A DNA stretch of 64,000 bases from Rhizophlyctis rosea (taxonomy: Eukaryota; Chytridiomycota; Chytridiomycetes; Rhizophlyctidales; Rhizophlyctidaceae), in contig JADGJC010000095.1 in NCBI GenBank assembly GCA_027596075.1, positions 1-64,000 of the forward strand. The letters run 5' to 3'. Below, piece by piece: positions 23,303 to 35,615 of the stretch; within the stretch, counting starts at the first letter, position 1; every line of letters begins with the position of its first letter. The notes beneath the pieces are model-generated. The model saw only the letters and a list, made by a program, of their open reading frames with translations, ran no database searches and was not told the origin of the DNA. The position numbers and the translations under genes were made by a program.

Positions 23303-24213
23303 CTACAACTCAAAGCATTGCCCATAATTACAGACGAGGAAGACATTCCATTCCCATCTCAAGCTGGGTTTCTTATCAGAATTTGCCCTCCAGGCCTTCC
23401 GCACCTCTACACCACCTCCCCCTGCTTCCAATGCCTTCAACACCCCAAAATCATCCACCTCCTCCAACTCCTCCAGCGCTTTCTCCAATCTCTTCTCCTC
23501 AGTGACCACATCCGATCCCTCCTCACTTTCATCCTCTCTCCGCGCACAGAAGTACCACAGCACTGCAGCAAACATCACTTTCTTCAATCTCAGTTTCTTC
23601 CTCCACCTTGCACTGGCAGGAAATACAAGTGGGTCCTTAAGGATGGTGAGCTTCCTGTCTATGTTGAACTGGTCATTGTCAGGTGTCCAGACCAAGTTGG
23701 AGGTGGTCCATCCTTTGTCGCCGATCCATTTCTTGGGAGTCGAGGTTTGGACGTAGGGAAGGTTGGGTACCCAATATGGAAGAATGCGGGCAATTTCGTC
23801 CTGGGTGAGCGATTGGAAAAGTGCATATGCTGGGATGAAGGGGTTGGTGAAGATGGTGATTTGCGGGAAGATATCGTCAAGGTCCGGATATTCCTGTAGT
23901 GCGATGATTGCGCTGTGTTGAAGGCAATATGGCTCAACCACTTTGTTCATTGTGAAAAGGAGGGAATGACATTTACGTACTTGGCGTTGCCTCTGACATA
24001 CGCGGCTTGTGCCAGCATCATGCGCTTGCGGGTTGGTTTCAACACATTGTTGAATTGATGATTGACAAGGAGGAGTTGTTTAAGGTTCCATGTGCGTAGA
24101 CCTTAAAGGAGGTGTTCGCCTACGAGGTCGACAAGGATGATATGAGCAACCTCAGGTATGTCAGGGAATGTCATCTGTGGTGCCGCGACATTGGAGGAAC
24201 TCTGCGGAAGCAT
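23303..24213 (-). pseudogene. F-box-like family copy C with a premature TAA
   Basis: Exon 1 runs 24213-23981, the intron 23980-23913 (gtacgt..cacag, phase 2) and exon 2 23912-23303, giving 281 codons and the same architecture as copies A and B. Alignment is clear: VAHIILVDLVGEHLL, then GLRTWNLKQLLLVNHQF and RKRMMLAQAAYVRG in exon 1; LVWTPDNDQFNIDRKLTILK and FAAVLWY in exon 2. Codon 37 is TAA (24105-24103) where the sister copies have Glu (GAA/GAG), a single G-to-T change. All downstream coding sequence and both splice sites are preserved, so the stop is recent, polymorphic or an error. Function unknown. Confidence 0.7.
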
Positions 24214-24765
24214 TGTGTAAGGAAAGGTTTCTTGTATTTGTTCTAAAAGATGGGTGCCGAACGAAGTATTGCAATTATTGAAGGCTGAAAAGAGGGAATG
24301 CTTGCATGCAGTTGAGTCGTAGCAGAGACCATGGGAGAGTTTAACAAGGAAATGACTCGGCCTCCGTATGAAATGTGGCAGCAGTCTTGCTTTGCAATGA
24401 TGCATTGAGGATTTATGCGATGTTAGCGGGAGCCTTTCCCACGGTGTCACGTCAAGTGGAACCACTTGAATCACGGTACACGTGACAACATGGGAATGTA
24501 CACTGTGTCAAATCAAGTCCATCGCACTTACAGGAACCAACATGGCTTGATCTGTGCACCTTTGACGATAATGATAAAGACTCGAGATACTTCATGGTCA
24601 TTCTGCTGCAATGAGAGTAGCATCAAAAAGAAAGTTCCTGTAGTTTGGGGCCTTGAGGATGTGGAGATCACTCAAACAAGGCGGGAAGGAGAAATGAGTA
24701 TCCATATATCATATATGGGCGAAAAGTTCATGCAGCGATGTATGACACTACCGCAGCGCATGTAG
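24214..24765. other. Intergenic; CACGTG element upstream of copy C
   Basis: ACACGTGAC occurs at about 24478-24486, some 270 nt upstream of the copy C start. The upstream in-frame extension of copy C to 24474 lacks conservation with copies A and B and is treated as leader. Confidence 0.35.
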
Positions 24766-25640
24766 AAATGTCCCTTGTGTTCTTCTCCTGTGTGTCCTCG
24801 TTGGTGTTTTTGTGAATACCGTCTCATGAACACATATTCACTATTACATTTGCAACAACGGGTCTTATACAACATACTACATATTGCTGCCCTCAGACGA
24901 CGTTCTCTGGGGATGTGGTCATTTGGATGTGAACACTCCGTTGGAAAATGTCATAATCCAGCCCTACCTTAGGAACGAATCAGATGCTGAGCTTGGAGAT
25001 GAGCGCGAAGACGCTTCTCATTTCGGCATCTGCAACCGCAGAAAGTGCACTCGGTGGGGAAGGTCAGGGTCGACGTGATGAGCTCATCGGGATGGGCCGC
25101 CAAACAATGCCCTACCAATGCGTGTCCCTTTATGTCTTTCATATTACATTCAGGACAGTTGGCGTATCTGTGGCGGAGGATAAACTCCTTGTAGTAGAAG
25201 CGTCGCACATACTTCTCTTCTTTCCGCAGCAGCGCGGCATGTACGATTTGAGCGTCGTTGTTGATGTCGGTGTGTAATGACTTCGTTATAGTGTCACAGA
25301 GCTTCTCTGAAGAAAATGATCCATTAGGGCATTTGCCAATTCATGAAGCTGCTCCATATGACTGCAAACATAACGCGGATGACTTACTGATTTCAAACTG
25401 CAGAATTTCGGGGTCGTAGTGTAGTACATCTGCTAGTCTGTTCGGCAGTTGCGAAGTTATCAAAGATTCCAAAGCTTTCCTTCTAGTATGCCATGCTCTC
25501 TCTGTCCCTATCAAGCCCCTTGACCCTTATCCGGTAACCCAGCAGCATGTACGCCAAGAGGGTTGAGTGCCAAAAACTTTGAAAGCGGAATGGCAAAATG
25601 GGCTGGATTGGCATGCGATGCACCCCAATCACAAGCACCC
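24766..25640 (-). pseudogene. Decayed duplicate of the neighbouring F-box/C2H2 zinc-finger gene
   Basis: A recognisable but broken copy of the 3' part of the gene at 26063-27726. The segment LLAYMLLGYRIRVKGLDRDR matches its HTLLGCWLKVERARRERER. A frame change and a stop at about 25480-25490 separate this from RKALESLITSQLPNRLADVL. The intron 25387-25307 (gtaagt..cttcag, phase 1) sits at the same position and phase as in the parent. The following exon (25306-24969) carries two C2H2 fingers, CPEC..H-x4-H and CTFC..H-x4-H. After its TAA, further finger relics remain to about 24766, including CCKCNSEYVFMRRYSQKH with an HTGEE linker. The 5' half is missing. A truncated, transcribed product cannot be excluded. 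Confidence 0.6.
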
Positions 25641-26062
25641 AGAGAAGGTCGCCATTCCGGCACGACTCTCGGTCTCATTTTTTGAAAGGCTCGGTCAAAC
25701 CTCATACGGCGGCCGCACCAACTTGAGCTATCACGCCTTGGATCGCGCACTCCAATCAGATTCATGATGCGGATATATCGGAACAGCTGAGTACCCAGAG
25801 CAAATGAGGAGCAGTGCTAGTGAGAAGACACTGCAAATTGGGTTTTGAACGCTTTCACGGCTCCGCGAGTGGTGAGGAAAGTACTAGATGTCGTATGGTG
25901 GCGACTCCCGCAAGCCTTGCACAGGCCACACGTTGTGCGCAACAGTGACCCTGAACGCCAGGACTATAGCGTACTAGTATATCCTGAAGATAGCGACCAT
26001 ACCCATATTGGGTGCATTGTTATCCCACATGTTACATCACATTCTCCCTCCATGATACTCCC
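25641..26062. other. Spacer between the zinc-finger gene and its decayed copy
   Basis: No gene is seen; weak, multiply broken similarity to the middle part of the parent gene may extend to about 25765. Confidence 0.35.
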
Positions 26063-27726
26063 TCAGCCTATCCAACTTCTCTGCTTCATATGTGGCTCCT
26101 GTACGGCTCAGTCAATGAAAAGTCAATTGTAAATAGAGGCAGCACACGGACACTCACCCAATCTTTCATTTCCCCCGGATGTTTGTCCCGCATATGACTG
26201 GAAAACGCGGTCTCACTACATAACTGGCGTGTGCAGTAGATGCACCGTACTGGGAGCTTCATTGCCGGTTTCGCTGTGATGAGCTCGTCTCGGTGGTCCA
26301 CTAAGTAATGCTTTATCAATGCGTCTCCCGTTATGTCTCTTTCCATGCCACATGGGGAGCATCCCGCATATTTGAGCGAGGGAATGATTTGGCGATGGTA
26401 GAAGCTACGTACTTCCTTCTTCTCAAGAGGGCGTAGTGCGTTGTGGATGAGCTGAACGTGGTCGTTGATGTCTACGGCTGTTGGGTCCGTTGAGGTGTGG
26501 CAATGGGCATCTGATTGAGTTTGGAATAAAGAAAGTTGATTGAACCCTGACATACATGACCTTACTTGTGCGGATATTGCATGTTTACTCACCGATTGCT
26601 CCTTGCAAAATGGCAGGCTTCAAGCTCACTAGATGGTCGAGTCTTCTTGTCAATCGGGGTCTCACCAATTCCTTGATAGCCCTGGTTATAAGTTTCCATT
26701 TCCACTCTTGAACAGCTATTCTCTCCCTTTCCCTTCGCGCCCTCTCAACCTTCAACCAACACCCCAACAGCGTGTGAACGCTGGTTCGAATTCCAAGAAT
26801 GCCCACTCTTGCATGTTGTGATTCGAAGTCTTCGCCCTGCTTCCAGTTGTTGCTCCAAATTATGCAAAATGGTCCTACTTCTGACTCATGGGATGCGTCT
26901 CCATGACTCAGTGGAAGAATTTCCAGAGTGTCTCCGGCCATCAACAAGTCAAGCTCGTCTTGACCTTCCTGGAACCGAAAGGCGTAGTAAGCGTCAAAAC
27001 CGCGGGAGGTTTGGAAGGAGCGAGGCGGCCGTCCAAGAGATTCCGTGATGTAGATAAGGCAGCGCACGGCACTTTTGGCAGGCAACGGAAGTACGTCGGA
27101 TGTTCTGGTGAAATGAACGAGGCGTTGTGGTGGTGGTACATTGGAAGCATCCTTATGTTGCGACATCCTGGTTTTGTCGTAGTCAAAGGTCGCGGACACA
27201 GCATGGGGTATTATAGGGTATAGTACATCGTCGCTGTCACATTCTGGATGATCGCGGTCGACATCAGATGTCAAGGTGGCGCCGATTGTGAAAGGGTGGT
27301 TCTCCGCTTTTATGCAAATATTGTTAGTCTTGCGCATCACTGAACGCAGCCCTCCAACGCACCAATCAGAACTGATCGGCTTGCCACCAAGTATGATATC
27401 TTGTAGAACGGGCGAGATAAAGGTCTCAGCTGTTCAAACAACGTCAGTAGGTTGAACCCTCTAAAAATCGCTTCGTAGATCTCAATTGGCATGCCATGTA
27501 TCGATGCCGCGTCATGGCTGCCGAAAAGCTGGGATGGAAGATATGGAGGTTGCGACCTGTCACCGATGCAGTTGAGGACCTCCGAACTTGAATCAAATGA
27601 TGGTAAGTGGGTGAGCTGCGATGCCTTGCGAAGCCACGGGGGGAGCAGCGTTCCGCAGGCCTTGAAAATGGTCCACTTCGATGTCCCCCCTCCCTCATCC
27701 CCAAGATGGTGGCACAGTTGGGGCAA
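26063..27726 (-). CDS. F-box-like N-terminus, unknown middle domain and C2H2 zinc fingers
   Basis: Four exons: 27726-27363, 27306-26593, 26510-26158, 26098-26063. Introns are 27362-27307 (gtgcgt, with ACTAAC branch point), 26592-26511 (gtgagt..atcag, phase 1) and 26157-26099 (gtgagt..tacag), giving 488 residues. Exon 1 ends in an F-box-like helix (MPIEIYEAIFRGFN, EQLRPLSRPFYKI). Exon 2 is an unrecognised domain with an Arg/Glu-rich helix. Exon 3 carries two C2H2 fingers, CSPC-x13-H-x4-H and CIYC-x12-H-x4-H. The pairing suggests an SCF adaptor that binds nucleic acid or protein through the fingers (inference). The start is uncertain: the upstream frame contains CPNC and a G6 run that could hide a further N-terminal zinc motif. 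Confidence 0.65.
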
Positions 27727-30700
27727 AGCATCACGATTGGAATGCGAATAATGCTTCCGGTTTCAGCCGGTTGTTGCCGCATCCGGCTGCATTCGCAGGT
27801 TTAAAGTCTTCAACCCCTGAGGAAAAACCCAATCCAATAAAGATTTCATGGTTCAGTGACTCTCAGCGCCTTTCGAGAATGTGGACGGAAACGGTAGATC
27901 AAATATTGATGATGGCCTCAGCTCAATTGCATGCCACGACGCGTCTCAGGGTCCTCGCCACAGTCGAAGGGACTCCTTGGCAAATGGTTGGAATGAGATT
28001 AGGGTTTTGGTAAACTGAGTAGATGAAACAGCGTGGAGGTGCCGACGAGTGTCCGCACCCGACGTCTAGTTCCGTAGGTCGGCGCATCGGGCATACAACC
28101 TTCCATTTGATTGAAGATTATGCTGCTATCGTTTCTTCCTCTTTTCATTTTGCAGTTTGGGAATTGGCCGAATATCACAAGGTCATTCGTGTCTGCATTA
28201 CATATGGATGATCCAGCCAAGTAGAGTTTCATCTAACTTCAGGGTACGGCCCAACCAAAGTTGTTGGGGTTTGGCGGAAAATGGTCTTGGTTCAGTCCGA
28301 GCACTTCTTTTAGGTTGTCGACATGGCGGATATCACCGGTGCCAGTGAGCATTGATTGTTGTACAATACGTGATGTAGGCAAGGCAACAACTGGCGACAA
28401 CAAAAGTCTCTTGTCGCCTGAAGCAAAACCCCCAAAACATTCATGGCACCTCGCCGAGGTTGCGGGCGCAAATATGAAACATGCAGCGCTGCAGACAGTC
28501 GGGCACATATGCACTTTGAGCAGTGCAGTCCGGTGTGCGATGGTCGGAAATTCGACGGTATATGGGACCAAGAAGGGGCATCGGAGCACGAATGAAACAT
28601 GAACTTGTTAGACGTCACCATGTGTCCGGCCCATGCAACACCTCAGCAGACTTCGAAGCTGGTAAACGATGTCAGCGGGCCTAAAACCTCTGTGAGGCAC
28701 TTCGATTTTGTGGGATAAGGCACGCAAGTAAGGCATCAGACCCGACCCTAGATGGGTAGCCTCCTGTCCACTGGAGCTCGGATTGAGCAATGTTTGGGTG
28801 AAATATTGGCACAAGCAGCGAACATTCCCTTCAAGGTGTCATACAACTTCGCTCGATCGCACGACAGGAAAGCTGCGATGCGAGTGCATCGACCTTTCTA
28901 CCAAAATTGACCAAGGCCTATTATACATCGGCCAAAAGCATTGCAAGCGAATCATCCCACGAACATCATAACGAGGCAACGCTCATAGATAGACATGCAG
29001 GTTGTCGCCGCAACCGATCCATCGATTTCTGCGAGCTGGTGGATAGAAATCACAGATTCCAAATCATGATCAACATTGCGGTTTCTTACCTCAGCCGACT
29101 TCAAGTTCTCGACAAGCAGGGACACATAGCTGGTCGTTGGGTAGTTTGGGTCAAGTTCGCCTTGTAGTTGCATCGGGCATTCATTATCCACATCCCCGCA
29201 AGCTTTTCGATTTGTTTTCTTTTTCAAAGCGAATGGCTCACAGCAACTAGAACACATGCAGTACGGCCCGTCCCGCACTTAATTTCTTCACAAAAAGCAG
29301 CCTGGAGGAAATGCTGTGCAAGCGTTGCTACAGCTTCTATACTTCAAGACTTTCAAGCATTCTATCGATCCGGGCTTGCACACACCTTGAAACAAGCGAC
29401 CGGCACGTACATTTGCCTACTACTAGTACGTGCTTTTGTGATGAAGTCCATATCCTCTGCAACACCCTTCCAGCTACTGTACAAGTGTGCTGTGAGTGCG
29501 TACCGTCAAGGGGCGTCCTATTTCTCTTTTGTGGTCAGGATTCCAAGTTGAGCCAGGGGAAGGAAGCGGCAGGTCAAACCCTCGAGGGATGATAGCCTAT
29601 AAAGTCGAAGAAGGGAATGTTAAAAAGTTGATCCCGGAAACTTGGACGAGCCTGTTGAAAGACCTGAATGAACAAGGAGGGATCTCAATCAATGCATTTC
29701 ATCAGTTCCATGGAGTTGTACATGTCATCACATTACTGGACTAGTACCTAAACACCGAGGAACATCGGACGGAATGTGGGTCAACAGCAAAAAAAAAATA
29801 AAAGGCTTACAGTGTCGACACATGTGCCAGTTCTTGCTCAGTGGCAGATTTCCTGCGCTTGAACCACACGGAACATATAAAAAAAATCCTCCTCCCTTTT
29901 GAGGTATGAAGTGTATACCTAGTGACCCCTCGAACTGAACAAGAAAAGCAGACTTTCTGCCCATAGCCAACTAATGGCGTTTGCCTTTTTGCCAGGGGTT
30001 GACCCACTACAGTCAACAGCAAGTGCACCTGGATTTGGCAGGAACCGAGGGTAACCTCTGCTTCTGCTCTTACAAGAGTCGTTCCGCAGACGGAGATGGT
30101 ATGTATCAACCTGAGGACGGGAATGCAGCAAAAAAAGTGGAGGCACATACGAGTGATGCAGTACCTCTGATGCGCAGTTGAAGCATTCTGAAGTAAATGG
30201 TGGGGAGTTCGTGGGCGACAAGAGTCATGAAAGTTCTGTATTCACCATTCTGTCATCACAACCCCCTCCATGCAGAAGAAAAACTCCGGTTAGCGAACAT
30301 CATACATCTGCCGGTGAAGAAGGAAAAAAAGCAATGCCATGATTTCCTGGTTGGAGGGACGAAGGACGTGCGTGGTGAGAATACGCCTTTGCCCGCTTGT
30401 AATGAGTGGAATGTGAGTATTTCGCTGGCCAGTGGCGCTTTTTGAAGAGACTGAGGATGCTAGAAGATATGGGTTGTGGAACGATGTCGGGACTGTTGGG
30501 AAAAGCCAAAAAGGAGTTGGATTGCATTGTAGGGTTTAAGGATGTGTCATGAGCAATCATAGCCTTCTGAACCGATGACGAATGACGTGTATCATTCTCA
30601 GGTCGCTGTCGGCTTGTAGGTTCTTCCTGGCTCATACCCTTTGGTGTTTTTGCGTGTTCAACCTCTGGCTCCAGCAGAGGTCAAGGAGGTAGAAAGATAA

Positions 30701-31269
30701 CCTGAACGGAGATTCAGAACCACCTACACCACGTGCGTCGCTGACTTGACCTTGGCGCACGACTCGAACGGAAGTAACGGATACCATTTCACTCCCTGGT
30801 TGCCAATCACCTCCATTGGCATGGCTGGAACGCAATCAAACAATCAAATCAAGCAACCAACCCATTTTCCTCCACATGCAATGCAAATGGGAACAGATGG
30901 ATCAAAGGAAAATCCATAACGACTCATCCCGCACGTGCCGTGCCGATTGTCCGCCCAGCGAGAAACTTGCCACGTTTCAATCATATCCCCTTTCCAACTT
31001 ACGCTCTCGTCGAATTGAAGTGGTCCGCCAGCTTGACATTACAAAAGAAGTACAAAATAAGAGGAGAATACACACCATTCTACCCCGCAGAAATGACCGT
31101 GCTGTTCGAAAGCGCATCCCATCATATCCAACACGAAATCCGTCCTGATCCACACATAACATCATAATTTATTCCCAACTTAGCCAAAAACCTATACAAG
31201 AACAAAGGCATATGCACAAAAACCAACACATCCCCTCATACTCCGTAACTCGGTGCATCCACTACGACC
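27727..31269. other. 3.5-kb stretch with Cys-rich coding relics but no intact gene
   Basis: On the minus strand 29280-29090 encodes a Cys-rich segment (MCSSCCEPFALKKKTNRKAC) ending in LLVENLKSAE before a good gtaaga donor at 29089. Upstream it is broken by frame changes (RIDRMLESLE, then LAQHFLQAAFCEEIKCGTGR). At 28500-28240 a second protein-like piece (SARCHECFGGFASGDKRLLL, then HVDNLKEVLGLN) ends at a stop. Another ORF at 30300-30635 (minus) starts MSQEEPTSRQRPEND. These look like remains of zinc-binding genes; none could be assembled into a full frame. Confidence 0.35.
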
Positions 31270-33871
31270 TTACGTGTACTGATACTTCGGACCGCCGCCG
31301 CCTTCCGGAACTATTGTGGGAAAGGTACAGTCATGAGTGACGGAGGAACATTACCAGAATGATGAAGGATGGGGGAGGAACTTACCAGTCCAATCAATAT
31401 TCTGGCTAGGATCCTTGATATCACACGTCTTGCAATGAATGCAGTTCGAAGCATTGATCTGGAAGCGTTTCTTGCCCGGGTTGGCTTCGTCATCTAGGTA
31501 CTCGTACACTCCGGCTGCACAAAAGCAACGAAAATCAGTACCCATATTCCACCCAGCATCCCCACCATCCCAAAAAACCCTCCCACCACGCGAAACAAAT
31601 CCCACCCAACTCACCAGGACAAAACTTCTGCTCCGGCCCCCCAAACTCCTCCCAATTCCTCCCAACCTGCTCCCCCTGCCCCCTCTTCAACACCAAATGC
31701 ACCGGCTGATCCTCCCCATGCCCCGTCCCCGTCCTACTCACACTCTCCAGCAACTCGAAACTAATCACCCCGTCAGGTTTAGGGTATTCAATCTCCTTTA
31801 CCTCCCTCTTCGGCTTCAGCGTCGCCCAATCCGGTTTAGGGTGCTTGAACGTCCAGGGTACGCGGCCCTTGAGGAGGAGGGTGTCGATACCGCTGTATGC
31901 GATGCCGCCGTAGAGGCCGAGGGGGTTGTGGAAGGAGGGGCGGATGTTGCGGACTTGGTGGAGTTCTTCGGCTACCCAGGAGGATTTTAGGGTTGTTTCG
32001 TAGGAGGTTAGGGTTATGGGGGTGGGGGTAGAGGATGTGAGGGCTTCGTAGGCGGCGTCGGCGGCGAGCATGCCTGTGATTTGGGCGGTTGTGGAATTGT
32101 GAGTAGGTTGCGTTGAAGGTGATCATGAAGGGAAACACAAAAAACGGGAGCCTTCCCACAGCCAGTAATAAACCAAGCATTGAAAAACATGCATCATGCG
32201 TTCCACACAAAAGAACCTACCACTCTTCATAGCAGTATGCGTCCCCTTAATCTTCGGCACATTCAAAAACCCAGCCGTATCCCCAATCAAGGCCCCACCC
32301 GGAAACACCAACTTAGGAATACTTTGCCACCCCCCCTCATTCAACGCCCTGGCTCCATAACTCATAACCTTACCCCCCTCCAAAAACTTCTTGATAAACG
32401 GATGATGCTTAAACCTCTGAAACTCCTTATACGGACTCAACGTCGGATTCTGATAATCCAACGCAATCACAAGCCCAATCGCACAAAGATTTTCCTCAAA
32501 ATGGTACATGAACGATCCACCGTACGTGTGCATGTCCATAGGCCATCCGAGTGTATGGAGGACAAGACCTTCCTCGAATTTCGACGGGTCGAGTTCCCAT
32601 ACTTCTTTGACGCCGATGGCGTAGGTTTGGGGTTGGCAGTCTTTGCGGAGGTTGAACTTGTGGGAGATTTTTTTGGTGAGGGAGCCGTGGCAGCCTTCGG
32701 CGAAGAGGGTGAGTTTGGCTTTGATGGCCATGCCGCGTTCGAAGCTGTCTTTTGGGCGGCCGTCTTTGGCGATGCCGACGTCGTTGGTTGCGACGCCGGC
32801 GACAGAGCCGTCTTCGTTATATAGTACCTGTCCATGTACTTCATGATCAGCTTCTAGATGATTGACACAATCTCCCTCGCCCATCTCTTTCCCGTGCCGG
32901 CCCCGTCTCACACGCCATCAAGGGAACCCACCTCACTTCCCGCAAAACCTTCATAAACCTCCACCCCCGCAGCCTCCGCTTGCTCCCCCAACCACTTTGT
33001 GAAGTTACTCAGCGAAACAATGAAATTGCCCTTATTGTTCATCTGCGGCGGATGTGGTATAGGAATGGATCCCGTCTCGGTGAGGAAGCGCATTACGTCG
33101 CGCTTTGCCTGCGTCTTCAGTGGTGCACCCTTCTCTTTCCAGTCCGGGATGAGTTCGTTCAAGGCGCGTGTTTCAATGACAGCTCCAGAGAGGATGTGTG
33201 CTCCTGTTGGTGGCCAAAGGCGTTCGATACGTCAGTAAACCCCTGATCTCAAAGTGGATTACCATACACTCTCATCACCCCGCCAGCAATTGCCAACTCC
33301 CCAACAGCCTGCATTCTCAGCATGAAAGATCCCCTGTCCCAGTCACAGTCCACCACCAACATGGCTCGCTGCGCTCGTTCTACTCTCTGCGCTGACCACA
33401 CTCACTCCGATTCACTATCCCACCAAACTCCAAAACCAAACTTCACCACCAACATGGCTCGCTCTGCTCGCCACACACGCTCGGCCCGCAGCAATCCTCC
33501 GTCACCAACTTTATTCATTGAAACTCACCAACTTCCGAACCCTTCTCAAGAACCATTACTTTGAGCTCCTTCCCATCCTTTTCTGCGCGCTGTTTCAATT
33601 GGATTGCAGCGGACAAGCCCGCGGGACCTGCACCGACGATACAAACATCCACTTCCTCCTCATATCTCTCGCTATTCAAGATTTCCCATGCGGGATCATC
33701 AGGCGGTATTGGGGAAGCTGTTGCTAGTCGTGCTGGTGAGGTTGTTGAAATTGGTCGTAGGAGGGAGAGGCGGAGAACATGGGTTGGACGGGAGCAGCGA
33801 GAGAGGGGTGAGACTGAGGATGCTGTTGAGAGAGCGAAAAGGCGGAGTGTTGAGCGTGAGAAGGGCGACAT
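31270..33871 (-). CDS. Electron transfer flavoprotein-ubiquinone oxidoreductase, mitochondrial
   Basis: Six exons (33871-33529, 33203-32932, 32827-32221, 32073-31615, 31514-31386, 31310-31270) join in frame to 616 residues, almost exactly the length of human ETFDH. The first 50 residues are Ser/Arg/Leu-rich without acids, a mitochondrial targeting peptide. The FAD-binding motif [17 protein letters not shown] has its GAGPAG at 80-85. [20 protein letters not shown] and [16 protein letters not shown] are ETF-QO hallmarks. The [4Fe-4S] ligands lie near the C-terminus (KFCPG, then CIHCKTC). The enzyme passes electrons from ETF (fatty-acid and amino-acid oxidation) to ubiquinone at the inner membrane (family knowledge). 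Intron 1 is unusually long (325 nt). Confidence 0.95.
33349..33470. repeat. Two near-identical 27-nt direct repeats in ETF-QO intron 1
   Basis: CACCACCAACATGGCTCGCT followed by a CGCTCG or TGCTCG end occurs at about 33351 and again at about 33444 (93-nt spacing), entirely inside the 325-nt first intron. Confidence 0.7.
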
Positions 33872-35011
33872 GTTGGGTTAGGAGAATGCGTGAGAAACGC
33901 GTGTGAACGTTGAGGATACCGTCAGCGGTGAGATGACGATGGCGGTTGGCAGCAGCGGGGTGTCTTATATGGGAGGCCGTTTTTCGGCAAACACTTAGAC
34001 TGATATTGAAGCGTGACAGATGCTACAGGCTCCCTGCGATATAAGTGTCACCAGGGTATATGACACTACAGTGCCACTCAGCGGATGGAAGTGTGGGGAT
34101 GGGTTAGGGATGGGGAAATGGGGGGGTCAAGAGTCAGGACAGATTGCATCGTTGCATTGGATCTTGCATGTGAAAGTGGGGGGTTGTTCGCAGGCTTATT
34201 TGTGGCTTGACCCAATGACATTCAATTTGTCTCATGTGAATGCTGACATGATTACATAACCAGTATAAGGGTCCTATGGAGAAGTGCGATGGGCATACAT
34301 CGGGAAAGGAATACTATTCCTTACATAGTAGAACCGCCGATTTTAGACGGGATGTTCCCTATTGAAAATTTTGCTCCAATTCTTTCACTGACATGTTTTG
34401 CGTGCCATGGGGTGACCTCTTGCACCATAATGAGGTGCAAGGTCCAAATTCTGTTTCATTCAGCTCAGAAATTCAATTCAAGCATATTTTCAACAATTGC
34501 TGCAGGACGAGGTGCCCATAAAAATACATCATGACCAACCCAATGAAGATTACTTGTAGATGGGAGGGGTATGTAAGAGGCTGACAAAATGCGAATCCCT
34601 GGGCGATCATCGCTTCTGTCGACAGGGAAGGGCCTGGTATGGCAAAGGTTCCTGCTAAAACGTGGTTTCCTCTTTAACTTCACATTTTGAGGTGGATGTG
34701 GAAGTCATTGCATTGCCCCTATATGTTGCCACGTCACTTCGGGAATCTTGACCGACACTTGGCCTCCTCCTACTTCCACTTTTTTTTTGGTTGATGCATC
34801 TCATCGGCTTGTTGAGAGAGGCTAGCTCCGCCCGGACGGAACGGGTTTCACGGTTCCCCACTAGCTGGGACCAGGGCTCCGCCAGGACCTATGCAACAGC
34901 TGCATACACATATCACGACATGAGGAACCGTAAAGGATACCATGATAGAGCGGAATGTCCTTCAGCAAGTTGCGCTGAAGCGGACATAACATTCATCTAA
35001 ACAAAATCAAT
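33872..35011. other. Promoter side of ETF-QO, no gene seen
   Basis: No motif-bearing ORF. The region upstream of 33871 on the minus strand contains the presumed ETF-QO promoter. Confidence 0.4.
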
Positions 35012-35615
35012 TCCTACGTATGTTAGGTCTTTGGGAGTAATTCAAATAGACCGATTGAAACTGTCTTCAAAGAGCAGCAAATATTCAAGCACTCACAGAC
35101 TCCAGTCAGAAAATTATCCCAAACCTTTTCATCACCACGTGACAACTTCTTTTGAAACCAATACTGCTTATTGCGTATTGCCGACATCTTGGGAGCTGGC
35201 CGCCGTGCACTTGCCTTATGACAGTTAATTTCCTGAGGTTGTGTCTTGTATCTTTTTCCAATGACCGCAAATCTCAATAGCAATGGGAAACGGGGGGATT
35301 CAATTATAGACAGCATCGTCATGAAGCATTAAGAGGGAAGACTCTGTTACACTGCTCACTCGGCCCATCAGTAATATCAGTGAATTCGGCTGCACACAAG
35401 GTCGCTTTTTGCCCTGTTACAATATTAATCCAACGTGATTTGATGTAGTTGCGAACCGAGCGAACGAATAATGGCAAAATGGAAGGCGCTTTCAAAATCG
35501 CTGTCCACTGCTGACTGTGCTGTTCCGCACAGGTCGACTTAGTTGGGTCAACAACGCTGGGGGTGTTGACGCTATACCTCTGGGGAGTCACTCGAAAAAA
35601 GAGATTAGAAGCCAT
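35012..35615 (-). CDS. Small unrecognised protein, probable multi-exon gene
   Basis: Exon 1 runs from the ATG at 35615 to 35360 (MASNLFFRVTPQRYSVNTPS ...), ending in phase 1 before gtgagc. Exon 2 is 35195-35097, starting after ggccag in matching phase, with PKMSAIRNKQYWFQKKL and DEKVWDNFLTGV, and ends before gtgagt. The next acceptor (cgtag, with a CTAAC branch point just upstream) would complete a TGA across the junction at about 35013-35012, giving a product of about 118 residues. Phase agreement and two consensus donors support a real gene, but no family is recognised. The Arg-containing, acid-poor N-terminus could be a mitochondrial signal (speculative). Confidence 0.4.

Noticed and set aside
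29728..30221. Minus-strand ORFs around poly-A tracts at 29.8 kb as a retrotransposon remnant
   Set aside because: Short A-runs only; no reverse-transcriptase motif or target-site duplication could be identified.
32180..32824. 214-codon plus-strand ORF
   Set aside because: Antisense to ETF-QO exon 3, which is unambiguously coding on the minus strand.
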